64,000 bases of DNA from Streptomyces guryensis (GCF_021261325.1 NZ_JAJSBI010000002.1:248001-312000), one strand, 5' to 3'. Shown: positions 17,000 through 26,428, counted from the stretch's first letter. Numbers and translations are program-made. The notes: generated by a model from the sequence alone, not told the origin.

Positions 17000-17841
17000 A
17001 ACCAGCGCTGGGTGATCACGAACAGCACCAGCACCGGGATCACGGAGATCACCGAACCGGCCATGACCACCCGCTGGTCGTAGCCGAACGACGAGCTCTG
17101 CAGCCGGGAGAGCCCCAGCGTCAGCGTCATGTGGTTCTCCGAGCGGAGCACGATCAGCGGCCAGAGGAAGTCGTCCCAGGCGCTGATGAAGGTGTTGATG
17201 GTGACCACCATGATCGCGCCCCACGCGGACGGCAGGTACAGGTACCGGAACCGCTGCCACTCGTTCGCGCCGTCGAGCATCGCCGAGTCCTCGATCTCCC
17301 GGGGTACGGCGAGGAACGCGCCGCGCATCAGCAGGACGTTGATGGCGCCGACGAACCCGGGCAGCCACACGCCCGCCAGGTTGTCGATCAGACCCAGGTC
17401 GCGGATGCTCAGGAACAGCGACACCATGATCGACTCGAAGGGGAACATCATGGAGGCGACCAGCACCACCCAGACCGCCTTGCGGCCCTTCCAGCCGGGC
17501 TTGGAGAGCATGTAGCCGGCCGTCGTGGAGAAGACGAGCTGGCTGACGATCGACAGGACCACCACGATCAGGCTGTTGCGGATGTACGTCGCCACCGGCA
17601 CCTGGGAGAAGACCTCACGGTAGGCCCGCAGGGTGGGGTGGTGCGGCAGCAGGGACGCGTCCGCGCCGAAGACGTCCTCGCCGACGCCCTTGAGCGACGC
17701 GAGGAACTGCCAGAGCAGCGGGCCGACCGTGATGCCCAGTACGAAGAGCAACAGCAGGTAGCGGACGACCAGTTCGCGGGGGCGGCCGTACTCCCGCCAG
17801 CGCGGCATCAGCCGCCGGGGCTTGTCGACGGCGGTCGTCAT
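16963..17841 (-). CDS. carbohydrate ABC transporter permease (MalG type)
   Basis: This 292-residue inner-membrane permease has six hydrophobic segments and the cytoplasmic EAA loop (EIEDSAMLDGANEWQRFRYLYLP), where the ATPase docks. Its ATG overlaps the stop of the upstream MalF-type gene (ATGA). It is the last gene of the binding protein-MalF-MalG operon. No ATPase gene is nearby, so a shared multiple-sugar ATPase of the MsiK kind encoded elsewhere probably energises it, as is common in streptomycetes. Confidence 0.93.
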   Translation of the reverse strand: MTTAVDKPRRLMPRWREYGRPRELVVRYLLLLFVLGITVGPLLWQFLASLKGVGEDVFGADASLLPHHPTLRAYREVFSQVPVATYIRNSLIVVVLSIVSQLVFSTTAGYMLSKPGWKGRKAVWVVLVASMMFPFESIMVSLFLSIRDLGLIDNLAGVWLPGFVGAINVLLMRGAFLAVPREIEDSAMLDGANEWQRFRYLYLPSAWGAIMVVTINTFISAWDDFLWPLIVLRSENHMTLTLGLSRLQSSSFGYDQRVVMAGSVISVIPVLVLFVITQRWFYKGVSAGAVKL

Positions 17842-18857
17842 GCCTCGTCCTCCTTCGTCAGCCGCTGCGCCAGCAGGGTCAGGCCGAGGGTGAGTACGAA
17901 CAGGGCGACGCTGACCGCGGAGCCGTAGCCGGCGTTGCCGGTGATCGGGTCCAGACCGACGTCGCGGATGTAGAAGGGCAGGGTGCGGTCGGCGCCGCCC
18001 GGCCCGCCGGTGGAGCTGCCCAGCATGAAGATCTCCGTGAACACCCTGAGACAGCCGATGCCGGTGAGGGTTCCGACCAGCATCATCGCCTGGCGCACGC
18101 CCGGCACGGTGATGTGCCAGAAGCGGCGGACCGCGCCGGCGCCGTCCATCTGCGCCGCCTCGTGCAGCTCCTGCGGCACGTTCCCGAGCGCGGCCAGGTA
18201 GAAGACCATGTACCAGCCGAGGCCCTTCCACAGCGTCAGACCCATCGCCGACAGCAGGATCAGCCAGGAGTCGGACAGGAACGGGATGGCCGACCTGATC
18301 AAGTGGGCTTTCTCCAGCCAGGTGTTGACCAGCCCGTCGTCCGCCAGCAGCCACTGCCAGCTCAGGCCCACGACCACGCTGGAGGCGAGCACCGGCGTGT
18401 AGAAGGCCGAGCGGAAGAAGCCGATGCCGGGCAGGTTCCTCTCCACCAGCACGGCCAGCATCAGCGGCAGCAGCACCATCAGCGGGACGACGATGACGGC
18501 GTACAGGATGCTGTTGCGGGTGGCCAGCCAGAAGTCCGAGTCGTCCAGCATCCGGGTGTAGTTGTCCAGCCCGACGAAGCTCGCGGCGCCGCCCAGCGGC
18601 TTGGCGTTCGTGAACGACAGGATGACGGTGTTGAGGAACGGGAACACCCCGAACACCACCGCGCACACGATCGCGGGCGCGGTCCACAGCCAGGGCAGCC
18701 ACCAACGGCGGTACAGCGCCGCTCCGTTGGCGCCGGGAGCCGGGCCGGGCAGCACGGCCCGGACGATGCGGCGGATACGGGACGGGGCCGTGCCCGGTAC
18801 GGAGGCGGTGCGCTCCGTACCAGGCACGAACACCGGCTCAGCGGTCTCGGTCGCCAC
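17838..18857 (-). CDS. carbohydrate ABC transporter permease (MalF type)
   Basis: This 339-residue permease has a cytoplasmic N-terminal tail of about 50 residues, six membrane segments and an EAA loop (ELHEAAQMDGAGAVRRFWHITVP). The GTG start at 18857 is two bases after the binding-protein stop. It pairs with the following MalG-type subunit to form the importer channel. The N-terminal tail contains a repeated VPGT motif of no known role. Confidence 0.93.
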   Translation of the reverse strand: MATETAEPVFVPGTERTASVPGTAPSRIRRIVRAVLPGPAPGANGAALYRRWWLPWLWTAPAIVCAVVFGVFPFLNTVILSFTNAKPLGGAASFVGLDNYTRMLDDSDFWLATRNSILYAVIVVPLMVLLPLMLAVLVERNLPGIGFFRSAFYTPVLASSVVVGLSWQWLLADDGLVNTWLEKAHLIRSAIPFLSDSWLILLSAMGLTLWKGLGWYMVFYLAALGNVPQELHEAAQMDGAGAVRRFWHITVPGVRQAMMLVGTLTGIGCLRVFTEIFMLGSSTGGPGGADRTLPFYIRDVGLDPITGNAGYGSAVSVALFVLTLGLTLLAQRLTKEDEA

Positions 18858-18859
18858 GC

Positions 18860-20233
18860 TCAGCCCGCCTGCTTCAGCAGGTCGTTCGCCTTGGCCTGGG
18901 CGTCCTTGACGGCCTGCGCGGGGCTCTTCTTGCCCTGCATGGCCAGCTGCACCTGCCCCACGATCGCGTTCTGCACGGCCGGGGAGAGGTTCGTCTGGTT
19001 GGTGTCGGCCGTCTTGAGCTGGTCGGCGACGAGCTTGCGGGCCTGCGAGAACGGGTCGCTGCCGGTGACCTTCTGGAAGAACGGGTCGTTCAGCGAGTCC
19101 GTGGTGGTCGGGAAGATCACCACGTCCGGGTCCTTGCACCAGGCCGTCTGGTTCTCGGCGTCGGTGAGGAACTCGGCGAAGGCGAGCGCCACGGGTGCGT
19201 GCTTGCTGGTCGCGGCGACCGATATGTACTGCGGGGCGCCGGCGGAGGCGCGGCCCAGCGCGTCGTAGGGCTGCTGGCCCACGGCCGTCTTGTCGTAGAC
19301 CGAGGGGCTGTTCTGCTTCACGAAGCGCACGAAACTCGGGTTCGTCGAGCCGTAGGCGACCTTGCCCTGGCTGTACAGCGTGGACGGGTCGTTGCTGGAG
19401 GACAGCGAGTCCTTCGGCATGGCGCCCTCCTTGTACAGCTTCGCCATCCAGGCCACCCACTGGGTAGTCCTCGGATCATTGGCGAAGACGGCGGACCTGC
19501 CGTCGGCGGAGAGCGTCTTGATGTTCATCTGGTCGAAGTCCGACGGGATCCGCCAGACCGGGTTGGCCATCGTCGCGTAGAACGTGCCCTTGCCCGCCTT
19601 GGCGATCTTCTCGTAGTCCGCGAACAGCCCGAACAGGGTCGTCGGCGGCTTCGCCGGGTCGACCCCGGCCTTCTCCAGCAGGTCCTTGTTGTACGTCAGC
19701 AGGACGCCGCCGGTGTACCAGGGAAGCGTGGTGTGGACCGCCGAGCCGGAGGCGTCCTTGAACGTCGCGGACTTCCAGAACGACGGCACGAACGGCTTGG
19801 CGACCTCCGGGTCCTTCACGCTCAGGTTCAGCAGGTAGCCGGCCTTGGTGAGGGCGGTCGCGGTCGGGGCGTTGACGTTGATGACGTCCGGCATCGTGCA
19901 GGCCTGGGCGTCGGCGACGGTCCGCTGGGTGAAGGTGTTGTCGCCCGGGTCGTCGATCCACTTGACCTTGGCGCCGGGGTGGGCCTTCTCGAAGGAGGCG
20001 ATCACCCCGTTGAAGAAGGCCCCGAAGTCTTTCTTCAGGTTCGTGGTCTGGAAGGTGATCTGTCCCTTGACGTCGCCCGTCAGCTTTCCGGAGCCGACGT
20101 TGCCCTTGTCCACCTTGCAGCCCCCGGCGGTGCCGTCCCCGCCGCCGGAGCCGCCGGACAGGCCGCAGCCGGCCGCCGTCAGCGTCAGGGCGATGATTCC
20201 CGCCACGGATGCGGTGAGTCTTCCAGCGCGCAT
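18860..20233 (-). CDS. sugar ABC transporter substrate-binding lipoprotein
   Basis: This 457-residue family 1 solute-binding protein has a signal peptide ending in the lipobox LTAAGC (Cys near residue 23) and a Gly-rich linker, so it is anchored on the outer face of the membrane. The binding domain includes NPVWRIPSDFDQMN and a Trp/Tyr-rich stretch (LPWYTGGVLLTYN) typical of oligosaccharide-binding members. ATG 20233 follows a strong AGGAGGG site. It heads the importer operon and has an exact motif-type operator 29 bases upstream. The ligand is inferred to be a mannose/GlcNAc oligosaccharide only from context. Confidence 0.93.
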   Translation of the reverse strand: MRAGRLTASVAGIIALTLTAAGCGLSGGSGGGDGTAGGCKVDKGNVGSGKLTGDVKGQITFQTTNLKKDFGAFFNGVIASFEKAHPGAKVKWIDDPGDNTFTQRTVADAQACTMPDVINVNAPTATALTKAGYLLNLSVKDPEVAKPFVPSFWKSATFKDASGSAVHTTLPWYTGGVLLTYNKDLLEKAGVDPAKPPTTLFGLFADYEKIAKAGKGTFYATMANPVWRIPSDFDQMNIKTLSADGRSAVFANDPRTTQWVAWMAKLYKEGAMPKDSLSSSNDPSTLYSQGKVAYGSTNPSFVRFVKQNSPSVYDKTAVGQQPYDALGRASAGAPQYISVAATSKHAPVALAFAEFLTDAENQTAWCKDPDVVIFPTTTDSLNDPFFQKVTGSDPFSQARKLVADQLKTADTNQTNLSPAVQNAIVGQVQLAMQGKKSPAQAVKDAQAKANDLLKQAG

Positions 20234-20261
20234 GTCCACCCTCCTGGGACCAGCCGATGGC

Positions 20262-20276
20262 TGGTTCAATCAACCA
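20262..20276. promoter_or_regulatory. operator of importer operon (TGGTTCAATCAACCA)
   Basis: This 15-bp near-palindrome has TGGTT and AACCA arms around CAATC. It is 29 bases upstream of the binding-protein ATG and serves as the reference copy of the locus motif. On the minus strand, a TTGACC hexamer about 50 bases further upstream is a possible -35 box. Confidence 0.65.
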
Positions 20277-20362
20277 ACTTCGACTCCGATTGATGAAAAG
20301 GTGGACCAGAATTCATCGGAGGTCAATGGTTTGCCGTGTTGCGTTTCGGTTCCGCCCGTGAC

Positions 20363-21070
20363 TCAGTGGCGGTGCTCGTGGTCCGGGTGCGAGGGGTCGC
20401 CGGGATGCTCGTGCCCGGCGGCGTACGCCACGTCGGCCCGCGCCCGGTCGAACCAGGCGAAGAAGGCACGCCGGCCCGCAGCGCGCCGCAGTTCGCCCGC
20501 GACACCCTGTCGGACCTGCGCGAACGGCAGGAAGTCCGTGGGCGCCGCCTGCCCGAACGGGTCGACTCCGCGCCGGAGCGCGTCCGGGGTGAGGAAGCGG
20601 TCCCGGTTGCGCTCGTAGTAGTCCCGTACGGCTTCCTCGGGCACGTCCTGCTCGGTCTCCAATTCGGCGAGGAGGGCGCGGGCGGCGGGGGAGTGGGCGA
20701 GGGCCGCGGCGACGATGCTGCCGAGGTCTGCGACGTCTTTTTCGGGTACGGCCAGCAGCCGGGCCGGCGATACCTCCGCGGGCGGTGCGAGGCCGCGGTC
20801 CGTGCAGGCCCTTCGGGCCAGCTCGTCCGCGACCACGACCTGCGTCGCCCAGCGCCTGCGTTGGCGCTCCGCGCGGGCCGGGGCGGACAGTGCCTCGTCA
20901 TGTCGGTGGCCGTCTGCTGTGTCGTTGTGGCTGGTCGCGCCCTGCGGCGCAGCCGCTGATGAGTACAGCCCCGCGCCCCTGACGGGGCGCTCCGGCACCG
21001 TCCGGAGAAAGGCGTTCACGCGCTCCTTCGGGACTGGTTCGCCGTGTACGACCGCAGCGTGGTCCGTCAT
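20363..21070 (-). CDS. PpiC/SurA-N-like protein coupled to GH38
   Basis: This 235-residue protein has the layout of a parvulin-associated chaperone domain. A helical N-terminal half is followed by VPEEAVRDYYERNRDRF, typical of SurA/PpiC-type proteins, then a helix-rich tail and a His-rich end (GHEHPGDPSHPDHEHRH) that could bind metal. The proline isomerase core itself is not recognisable, and no signal peptide is seen. Its ATG overlaps the stop of the GH38 mannosidase gene (ATGA), so it is translationally coupled and may assist that enzyme. Residues about 27-50 are encoded by a copy of the dispersed repeat, an apparent in-frame insertion. Confidence 0.75.
   Translation of the reverse strand: MTDHAAVVHGEPVPKERVNAFLRTVPERPVRGAGLYSSAAAPQGATSHNDTADGHRHDEALSAPARAERQRRRWATQVVVADELARRACTDRGLAPPAEVSPARLLAVPEKDVADLGSIVAAALAHSPAARALLAELETEQDVPEEAVRDYYERNRDRFLTPDALRRGVDPFGQAAPTDFLPFAQVRQGVAGELRRAAGRRAFFAWFDRARADVAYAAGHEHPGDPSHPDHEHRH
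20921..20990 (-). repeat. dispersed repeat, copy 3 (long form), inside a coding region
   Basis: This copy has the same architecture as copies 1 and 2: GTTGTGGCTGGTCGCGCCC, then the hairpin GCGGCGCAGCCGC, then TACAGCCCCGCGCCCCT. It lies entirely within the PpiC-like gene and is read as GLYSSAAAPQGATSHNDT in that protein. Confidence 0.85.
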
Positions 21071-24000
21071 GGCGTTACCTCCAGCTCGACGGCCTTCGTG
21101 TAGGCCACCCGGCCGTGCCAGGCGGTCTTTGCCAGCAGCCAGTACGAGCCTGGCGGTACCGCGCTGCCGTCCACCTCGATGCCGTGGGCCAGTTGCTGCC
21201 CGGCCGCGACCGTGAAGCCCTGGCAGCCGGGGGTGACGCCCGGCCAGGTGCCCCACGAGGAGACTGCCCACAGGGTGCCGTTGAGGGGGCCTTGGGTGGT
21301 GTTGCGCAGTGTCACCGGGATGCGGACGCGCTCGCCGGTCCTGACGGTGATCCGTTCAACTCCCAGTTCTGTCAGCAGAGTTGGCCCAGCCGGCTCGCCC
21401 GGCACGTCGACGGCCACCACGTCCTCGTACGTCTGCCCCTCGTACGACAGGCGTGCGGCCAGCCAGTGTCGGCCGGGCGACGCGTCGGGCGGGGGCGTCA
21501 CCGTGACCTCGGTGAGGGTGAAGCCGCCGGGGCCCAGGGCGTACGGCAGTGCGGGCGGCTCGGCGGACCAGCCGGGCGGTGCCTCGACGGTCACCGTGCC
21601 CGAGACGGGCGCGTCGGTGAGTTCCGAGGAGACGCGGACCGTCGCGTTGAAGGGGCCGCCGGAGGCGGTGAGCGTCGTCGGGGAGATGTACACCGCGACC
21701 GGCATGTTGCCGCGGGGCGCGGGGCCGGAGTTGTGGAGCCAGTAGCGGGTGTGGACCGGCTGGGCGGGCTCGTGGGCGGCGACGCCGGGGTCGTACGGGC
21801 GCCGGGGGCCCTCCAAGGGCGCGGCCAGGAGCGTGGCGACCTCGAACCCGGTCAGCCCGATTCCGAGGACGCCTTGTTCGTCCGGCGCCAGCTTCTCTCC
21901 GGGCGTTTCGAGTACGTCGGTGCGGGCGCCCCGTGTCCACGCCCGTGGCCCGTGCACGCGGGCCCGTACCGGACGCCCGTTGACCTCGTGCATCCGCACG
22001 ACGACCGCGCGCTCCGGATCCGCCGGCGCCACGCTTCCACGGGCGAGCGGCGAACCGGCCGGCTTGAGGGCGTCGAGCAGGACCTCGCCCTCCGGTTCGA
22101 GACGCAGCAGGCTCAACTCCCGGGGCAGGGAGGCCGCGTCCGAACCCTCCCGCAGCCGCGCGCTCAGTGGGTGGTTGAACTCATGGCCGGCGCGGGGCAG
22201 TCGCTGCTCGCGCCAGTCGCCCTCGCCGCCGACCACCGCGTACTCGAAGGTGTGGGACCAGCGTTGGAGCTGGAACCCCGAGCCGTCGGGAGCGGTGCGG
22301 CGGGGCGGGTCGACCCAGACTCCGGACGGCCAGCCCGTGCAGGAGCGCATCAGCGACATGTAGAGGTCCCCGGAGGAGGTGACGACACAGCCCGGGGTGC
22401 CGCGGTTGAGGACGGCGAAGCCGCGTCCGTCCCAGGCGTCGCCCGGTGGGAGGGCCTCGCCGCCACCCGCCGCCGTGGCCGTGACGGTCGCGTCGTCCAG
22501 GTCGGCGATCAGCGCGTCGACCGCCTTCGCGTCACCTTCGGCGTCGGTGCCCGCCACCACCAGCAGCGGCAGCCGTTCGAGGTCGCGCAGGTCGGCCCCG
22601 GGCACCCACTCCTCGCGCAACGAGGCGCGCGGCGCGACCCAGACGGCCGCCACGCCGCCCTCGGCCAGCTGTCGCTGCAGTTCGCGCCCGGCGGCCGGGT
22701 CCCAGCCCAGCGCCTCGGCGACGAGGGAGTTGCGGTCCGGGCCGCCGACGGCGATCCGGATGTCGGGCAGGTTGGAGTCGACCTCCAGGTCGCCGTAGCG
22801 CGGGCCGTCGGCGATCGTGGAGGTCGCCGTGACCCCGGCGCGCACCAGGGCGGCCGCGAGCGGTGTGCCCAGCTCACCGGCCTCGTCCCAGGAGGCGTAC
22901 ACCAGCTCGGCGACCCCGATCGACCGCCGGCCGAGCAACGTGCCGGTGTCGTCCCGCAGTTCGACCCGTGCCGTCGACCCGAGCCCGAACCAGGTGTTGG
23001 CCGGGTTGTCCAGGGTCCACGGGAACTGCTCGCTGTCCACGTCCACGAACCCGAACCCGCGACCGATCACCGCGTCCGCCACCTCGTGCACCGGCAGTCC
23101 GCCCTGCACGTCGGAGGGCCAGCGGACGCGGATCAGCCGGTCGGCGCCGTCGTGGCCGTCGATGGTCGTCGTCACGTCGACGCGCGGAACGCCTGTCCAC
23201 AGCGTCAGACGCTGTGTGTAGCGGAACAGCCCGAGGTCGGCGCGGACGGTGATCCGTGCACCGGCGGGGGAGTGCTCGACCTCGGTCTCCGCCACCACGT
23301 CACGGCTGCGGGCGGCGGTGGTCCCGGTCGGCGTGAGGTGCCAGGGGCCCTCGCCGAAACGCGGGTGCCTCGGGTACTCCTCCTGCACGACGAGCTCGTT
23401 GCCGATGTCCCCGGTGCGCAGCAGCTCCCGGCCGCCCTCGGCGAGCGCGCGCAGGCTGCGGACGCCGCCGCCGCGCGCCGGGTCGACCGTGACCTCGTAG
23501 AACTCGTTGCGGATGGTGGTGCCCTCGCCGGGCGCCCACCCGGGGACGGAGCCCTCGGTGAGGGGCAGGGCCTTGAACCCCATGCCGGGCAACTCCGGTA
23601 CGACGACATGCAGTTGACCGTTCTCGCGGACGGCGGGGAGGCCGACGGGGACGAGTCCCGGGTCGTCGACCGTCAGGACGTCCCGCCGTTGCCAGGTCGC
23701 GGAGTTGAAGACGACGAGGTCGGCGCCGTCGCCCGGGGTGACCCGGTCGGCCAGTGCCCGTGTGGCATCGGCGTGCACGGTCTCGGCCAGGTCGGCCAGC
23801 TCGCGCCAGCCGGTCATCAGGTCGATGTAGACCTGGTCGGACTCGGAGCCCGTGATGGCGTCGTGGTGGGCGCCGTAGATCAGCTGCCGCCAGGCCTTGT
23901 CGAGCGCCGCGTCCGGGTACGGGTGCCCGGTGACCAGCGAGGCGAGCGTCGCCCAGGCCTCCGCGTCGACGAGCAGCGTCTCGCCGTACCGCTGGGCCTG

Positions 24001-25290
24001 CTTGGTGTCGATGTAGGAGACGTCCTTGCCGGTGTAGACCGGGTTCATGTCCCGTGTCTGCGGGGACGCCTTGCGGCCCTCCGCGTCGAGCTGCGCGCGC
24101 ACGGCGGCGAAGAAGTCGCGCGGTGTGCCGCTGATGAAGCGCGGCCAGACGTAACGGGCGTTCCAGTCCCGGTGGATGTCCATCACCCAGCGGCACGGCG
24201 GCGCGTAGTCGCCGCCGACCGGGAGCAGGACGTTGCGGGTGAGGGCGACCGACCTCAGGCCCCGGAACAGCTTGAGGGCGGCCGCCTCCGCCGCCGGCAG
24301 GGTGGACGCGTTGTCGATCGCCCAGCCGGCGCCGTAGTGGTTGACCATGTAGGCCGTCAGCAGCCCGCGCCCCGACGGGGCGATCCAGCTGAACTCGGCC
24401 GGGAACTGCATCCGCCCGGGATCGCGCGGCTCCTCGCCGAAGACGGAGAGAGTCGGCCCCCACTGGTGGAACGGGCCGCGCGCCCACGAGCTGGAGCTGA
24501 TCCCCGCGTCCGCCATCAGCCCCGGGAACTGCGGATCGTGCCCGAACGCGTCCAGCTGCCAGGCGGTTTCCGGCGACGAGCCCATGATCCCGCGCTGGAA
24601 CCCGTCTCCGTACAGAGCGTTGCGTACGGTGGCCTCGGCGCCGGTCAGGTTGGTGTTGGGCTCGTTGTAGGTGCCGCCCATGATCTCGACGCGGCCGGTG
24701 CGGATCAGCTCGCGCAGGAAGGCCCGCTCCTCCGGGAAGGCGTCCCAGTACGGCTTGAGGTAGTCGACCTCTGCGAGCACGAAGGTGTATGCGGAGTCCC
24801 GGCGGGCCAGGTCGCAGTGCGCGCGGACCAGGCTCATCCCGGACTGGCCGCGCGAGTCGAAGGTCCGGGCCGGCAGACCGGTGGTGGCCGGGTCGTCGGC
24901 GACGTCCCAGGTCTCGGTGTAGGCGGCCTGGGTGTTCCACCACACGGGGTCGTAGTGGAAGTGGCTGACCATGAACATGGTCCAGCCGGGCTCGGCGGCC
25001 GTGAAGGGGACGGTGCGCTGCGTGGTGTGCGCGGGGTCCTCGGCATCCTCGGCGGTGACGGTGACATGGGTGCCGTCGCCGGGGGCCAGGTCGGTCGTCA
25101 CGGGTATCTCGGCGTGGACCGTGCCGTCGTCGCCCGAGGCCGCGACCGCCGTGCCTGACACGCCCGGGCCGTCGACGGCGATGCGGACCGTGCGGCCCGG
25201 AGTGTGGCTCAGCTCGACGGCCATCACCTGGTGCGGATGCTCGGTCGTCCCGACGAAGAGCTCGGTCGACTCGGCAGAGGTGACGCGCAT
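21067..25290 (-). CDS. GH38 alpha-mannosidase, very long form
   Basis: This 1407-residue retaining alpha-mannosidase exceeds the usual 850-1050 residues. A beta-rich N-terminal domain of about 100 residues precedes the catalytic core. Zinc and substrate residues are visible in HYDPVWW (His112, Asp114), the nucleophile Asp247 in WQLDAFGHD, and the GAHHDAITG motif at 473-481. The C-terminal 300 residues include a NEW3-like beta-sandwich (ISPTTLTASGGPFNATVRV) and a second beta domain. There is no signal peptide, so it is likely cytoplasmic. ATG 25290 has an AGGAG site; a longer in-frame start at 25332 is unlikely. Motif-type operators lie upstream, and the stop overlaps the PpiC-like gene. Confidence 0.92.
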   Translation of the reverse strand: MRVTSAESTELFVGTTEHPHQVMAVELSHTPGRTVRIAVDGPGVSGTAVAASGDDGTVHAEIPVTTDLAPGDGTHVTVTAEDAEDPAHTTQRTVPFTAAEPGWTMFMVSHFHYDPVWWNTQAAYTETWDVADDPATTGLPARTFDSRGQSGMSLVRAHCDLARRDSAYTFVLAEVDYLKPYWDAFPEERAFLRELIRTGRVEIMGGTYNEPNTNLTGAEATVRNALYGDGFQRGIMGSSPETAWQLDAFGHDPQFPGLMADAGISSSSWARGPFHQWGPTLSVFGEEPRDPGRMQFPAEFSWIAPSGRGLLTAYMVNHYGAGWAIDNASTLPAAEAAALKLFRGLRSVALTRNVLLPVGGDYAPPCRWVMDIHRDWNARYVWPRFISGTPRDFFAAVRAQLDAEGRKASPQTRDMNPVYTGKDVSYIDTKQAQRYGETLLVDAEAWATLASLVTGHPYPDAALDKAWRQLIYGAHHDAITGSESDQVYIDLMTGWRELADLAETVHADATRALADRVTPGDGADLVVFNSATWQRRDVLTVDDPGLVPVGLPAVRENGQLHVVVPELPGMGFKALPLTEGSVPGWAPGEGTTIRNEFYEVTVDPARGGGVRSLRALAEGGRELLRTGDIGNELVVQEEYPRHPRFGEGPWHLTPTGTTAARSRDVVAETEVEHSPAGARITVRADLGLFRYTQRLTLWTGVPRVDVTTTIDGHDGADRLIRVRWPSDVQGGLPVHEVADAVIGRGFGFVDVDSEQFPWTLDNPANTWFGLGSTARVELRDDTGTLLGRRSIGVAELVYASWDEAGELGTPLAAALVRAGVTATSTIADGPRYGDLEVDSNLPDIRIAVGGPDRNSLVAEALGWDPAAGRELQRQLAEGGVAAVWVAPRASLREEWVPGADLRDLERLPLLVVAGTDAEGDAKAVDALIADLDDATVTATAAGGGEALPPGDAWDGRGFAVLNRGTPGCVVTSSGDLYMSLMRSCTGWPSGVWVDPPRRTAPDGSGFQLQRWSHTFEYAVVGGEGDWREQRLPRAGHEFNHPLSARLREGSDAASLPRELSLLRLEPEGEVLLDALKPAGSPLARGSVAPADPERAVVVRMHEVNGRPVRARVHGPRAWTRGARTDVLETPGEKLAPDEQGVLGIGLTGFEVATLLAAPLEGPRRPYDPGVAAHEPAQPVHTRYWLHNSGPAPRGNMPVAVYISPTTLTASGGPFNATVRVSSELTDAPVSGTVTVEAPPGWSAEPPALPYALGPGGFTLTEVTVTPPPDASPGRHWLAARLSYEGQTYEDVVAVDVPGEPAGPTLLTELGVERITVRTGERVRIPVTLRNTTQGPLNGTLWAVSSWGTWPGVTPGCQGFTVAAGQQLAHGIEVDGSAVPPGSYWLLAKTAWHGRVAYTKAVELEVTP

Positions 25291-25340
25291 GGGTCTCCTA
25301 CGAGGATGCTCGGGGGAGCCCCATCCTGGCATCGCCGGGA

Positions 25341-25387
25341 TGATTCAAACAACCACCTTGACGCATTCTCGGTGGTTCATCCATGCA
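25341..25387. promoter_or_regulatory. two operator-like sites upstream of GH38
   Basis: TGATTCAAACAACCA (25341-25355) matches the locus motif at 13 of 15 positions, and TGGTTCATCCATGCA (25373-25387) at 11 of 15. An AACCACC / GGTGGTT inverted pair spans the interval. The sites lie 51-97 bases upstream of the GH38 start and just after the end of the rpiR-type gene. Confidence 0.55.
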
Positions 25388-25401
25388 ACCGAGGCCGGAT
25401 C

Positions 25402-26286
25402 TCACCTCGTCCGGCGTGACTTCACCGCGTGCTGCGGGGCGATGTGGTCGGTGAGGGCGAGGGAGGCGCTGGCGCGCTGGTAGGAGAGCTGGCCGACCCG
25501 GACGTAGAGGCAGTCGACGATCATCAGGACCGAGTGGCGGCCGCCGATGCTGCCGGTGCGGAAGCTGGTCTCCGAGGTGGCCGAGATGAGCCGGATGTCT
25601 GCGGCCCTGGCGAGCGGCGAACGCGGGTCGGTGGTGACGGCGACGGTGGTGGCGCCGCGCTCCTTGGCCATCTCGAACGGTTCGAGGGTCTCGCGGGTGG
25701 CACCGGAGTGGGAGATGCCGATGGCCACGTCGGCCGGGGTGAGCAGGGCCGCGGAGGTGGCCGCCCCGTGCACCTCGGTCCAGCCGCGGACCGCGCAGCC
25801 GATGCGGAACAGCCGGGTCTCGGTCTCCTGGGCCACCGTGCCGCTGCCGCCGACGCCGTACACATCGATCCGCCGGGCCTTGGCCAGCGCCTGGGCCGCG
25901 CGCTCGACCGCGTCGAGGTCGATCCGGTCGATGGTCTGCTGGATCGCGCGCAGGTCGGCGCTGCCGACGACCTGGACGACCCGCTCCAGGCTGTCGTCCG
26001 GCGAGATGTCCGGCCCGATCTCGGCGGAGCCCCAGTCGGAGACCTCGCCGCGGCCGCGCTCCTGGGCCAGCTCGATCAGCAGATGCTGGTAGGAGTCGAG
26101 CCCGATGGCCCGGCAGAAGCGGGTCACCGTCGCCTGCGAGGTGCCGGTGCGGCGGCCCAGTTCGGCGGCCGAGCAGTGGGTTACGGCGGCCGGATCCTCC
26201 AGGACCAGCTCGCCGACCTTGCGAAGGGATCCGGCCAGCCGGGGGAGCTCGGTGCGGATCAGTGTGGTGACGTCCGTCGAGGGCAT
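25402..26286 (-). CDS. MurR/RpiR family transcriptional regulator
   Basis: This 294-residue regulator has an N-terminal helix-turn-helix of the RpiR type (CSAAELGRRTGTSQATVTRFCRAIG at residues 38-62) and a C-terminal SIS domain that senses phosphosugars (IDVYGVGGSGTVAQE near 141, ISHSGATRETLE near 190). Such proteins usually control nearby sugar-catabolic genes with a phosphosugar as effector. It is central to the glycan locus and the best candidate for binding the recurring 15-bp motif. A candidate effector is GlcNAc-6-P or mannose-6-P. It is transcribed alone, divergent from the SIS-domain gene. Confidence 0.92.
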   Translation of the reverse strand: MPSTDVTTLIRTELPRLAGSLRKVGELVLEDPAAVTHCSAAELGRRTGTSQATVTRFCRAIGLDSYQHLLIELAQERGRGEVSDWGSAEIGPDISPDDSLERVVQVVGSADLRAIQQTIDRIDLDAVERAAQALAKARRIDVYGVGGSGTVAQETETRLFRIGCAVRGWTEVHGAATSAALLTPADVAIGISHSGATRETLEPFEMAKERGATTVAVTTDPRSPLARAADIRLISATSETSFRTGSIGGRHSVLMIVDCLYVRVGQLSYQRASASLALTDHIAPQHAVKSRRTR

Positions 26287-26428
26287 GAGGAGAAGGTATC
26301 AGCCACCCGTCGGGGTGCGGATTGAATACCAGTACCAGAGAAGTGAGGCTTGTTCGCACGTTGTGTCGTCGCATTGCTCGCTGCATGACCCATGTGATTT
26401 ATTGATTCACCTGTGGAGTCGGATGGGG

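Noticed and set aside
21115-25158. Long plus-strand open frame opposite GH38
   Set aside because: The opposite strand has all GH38 catalytic motifs; this frame has none and no ribosome-binding site.
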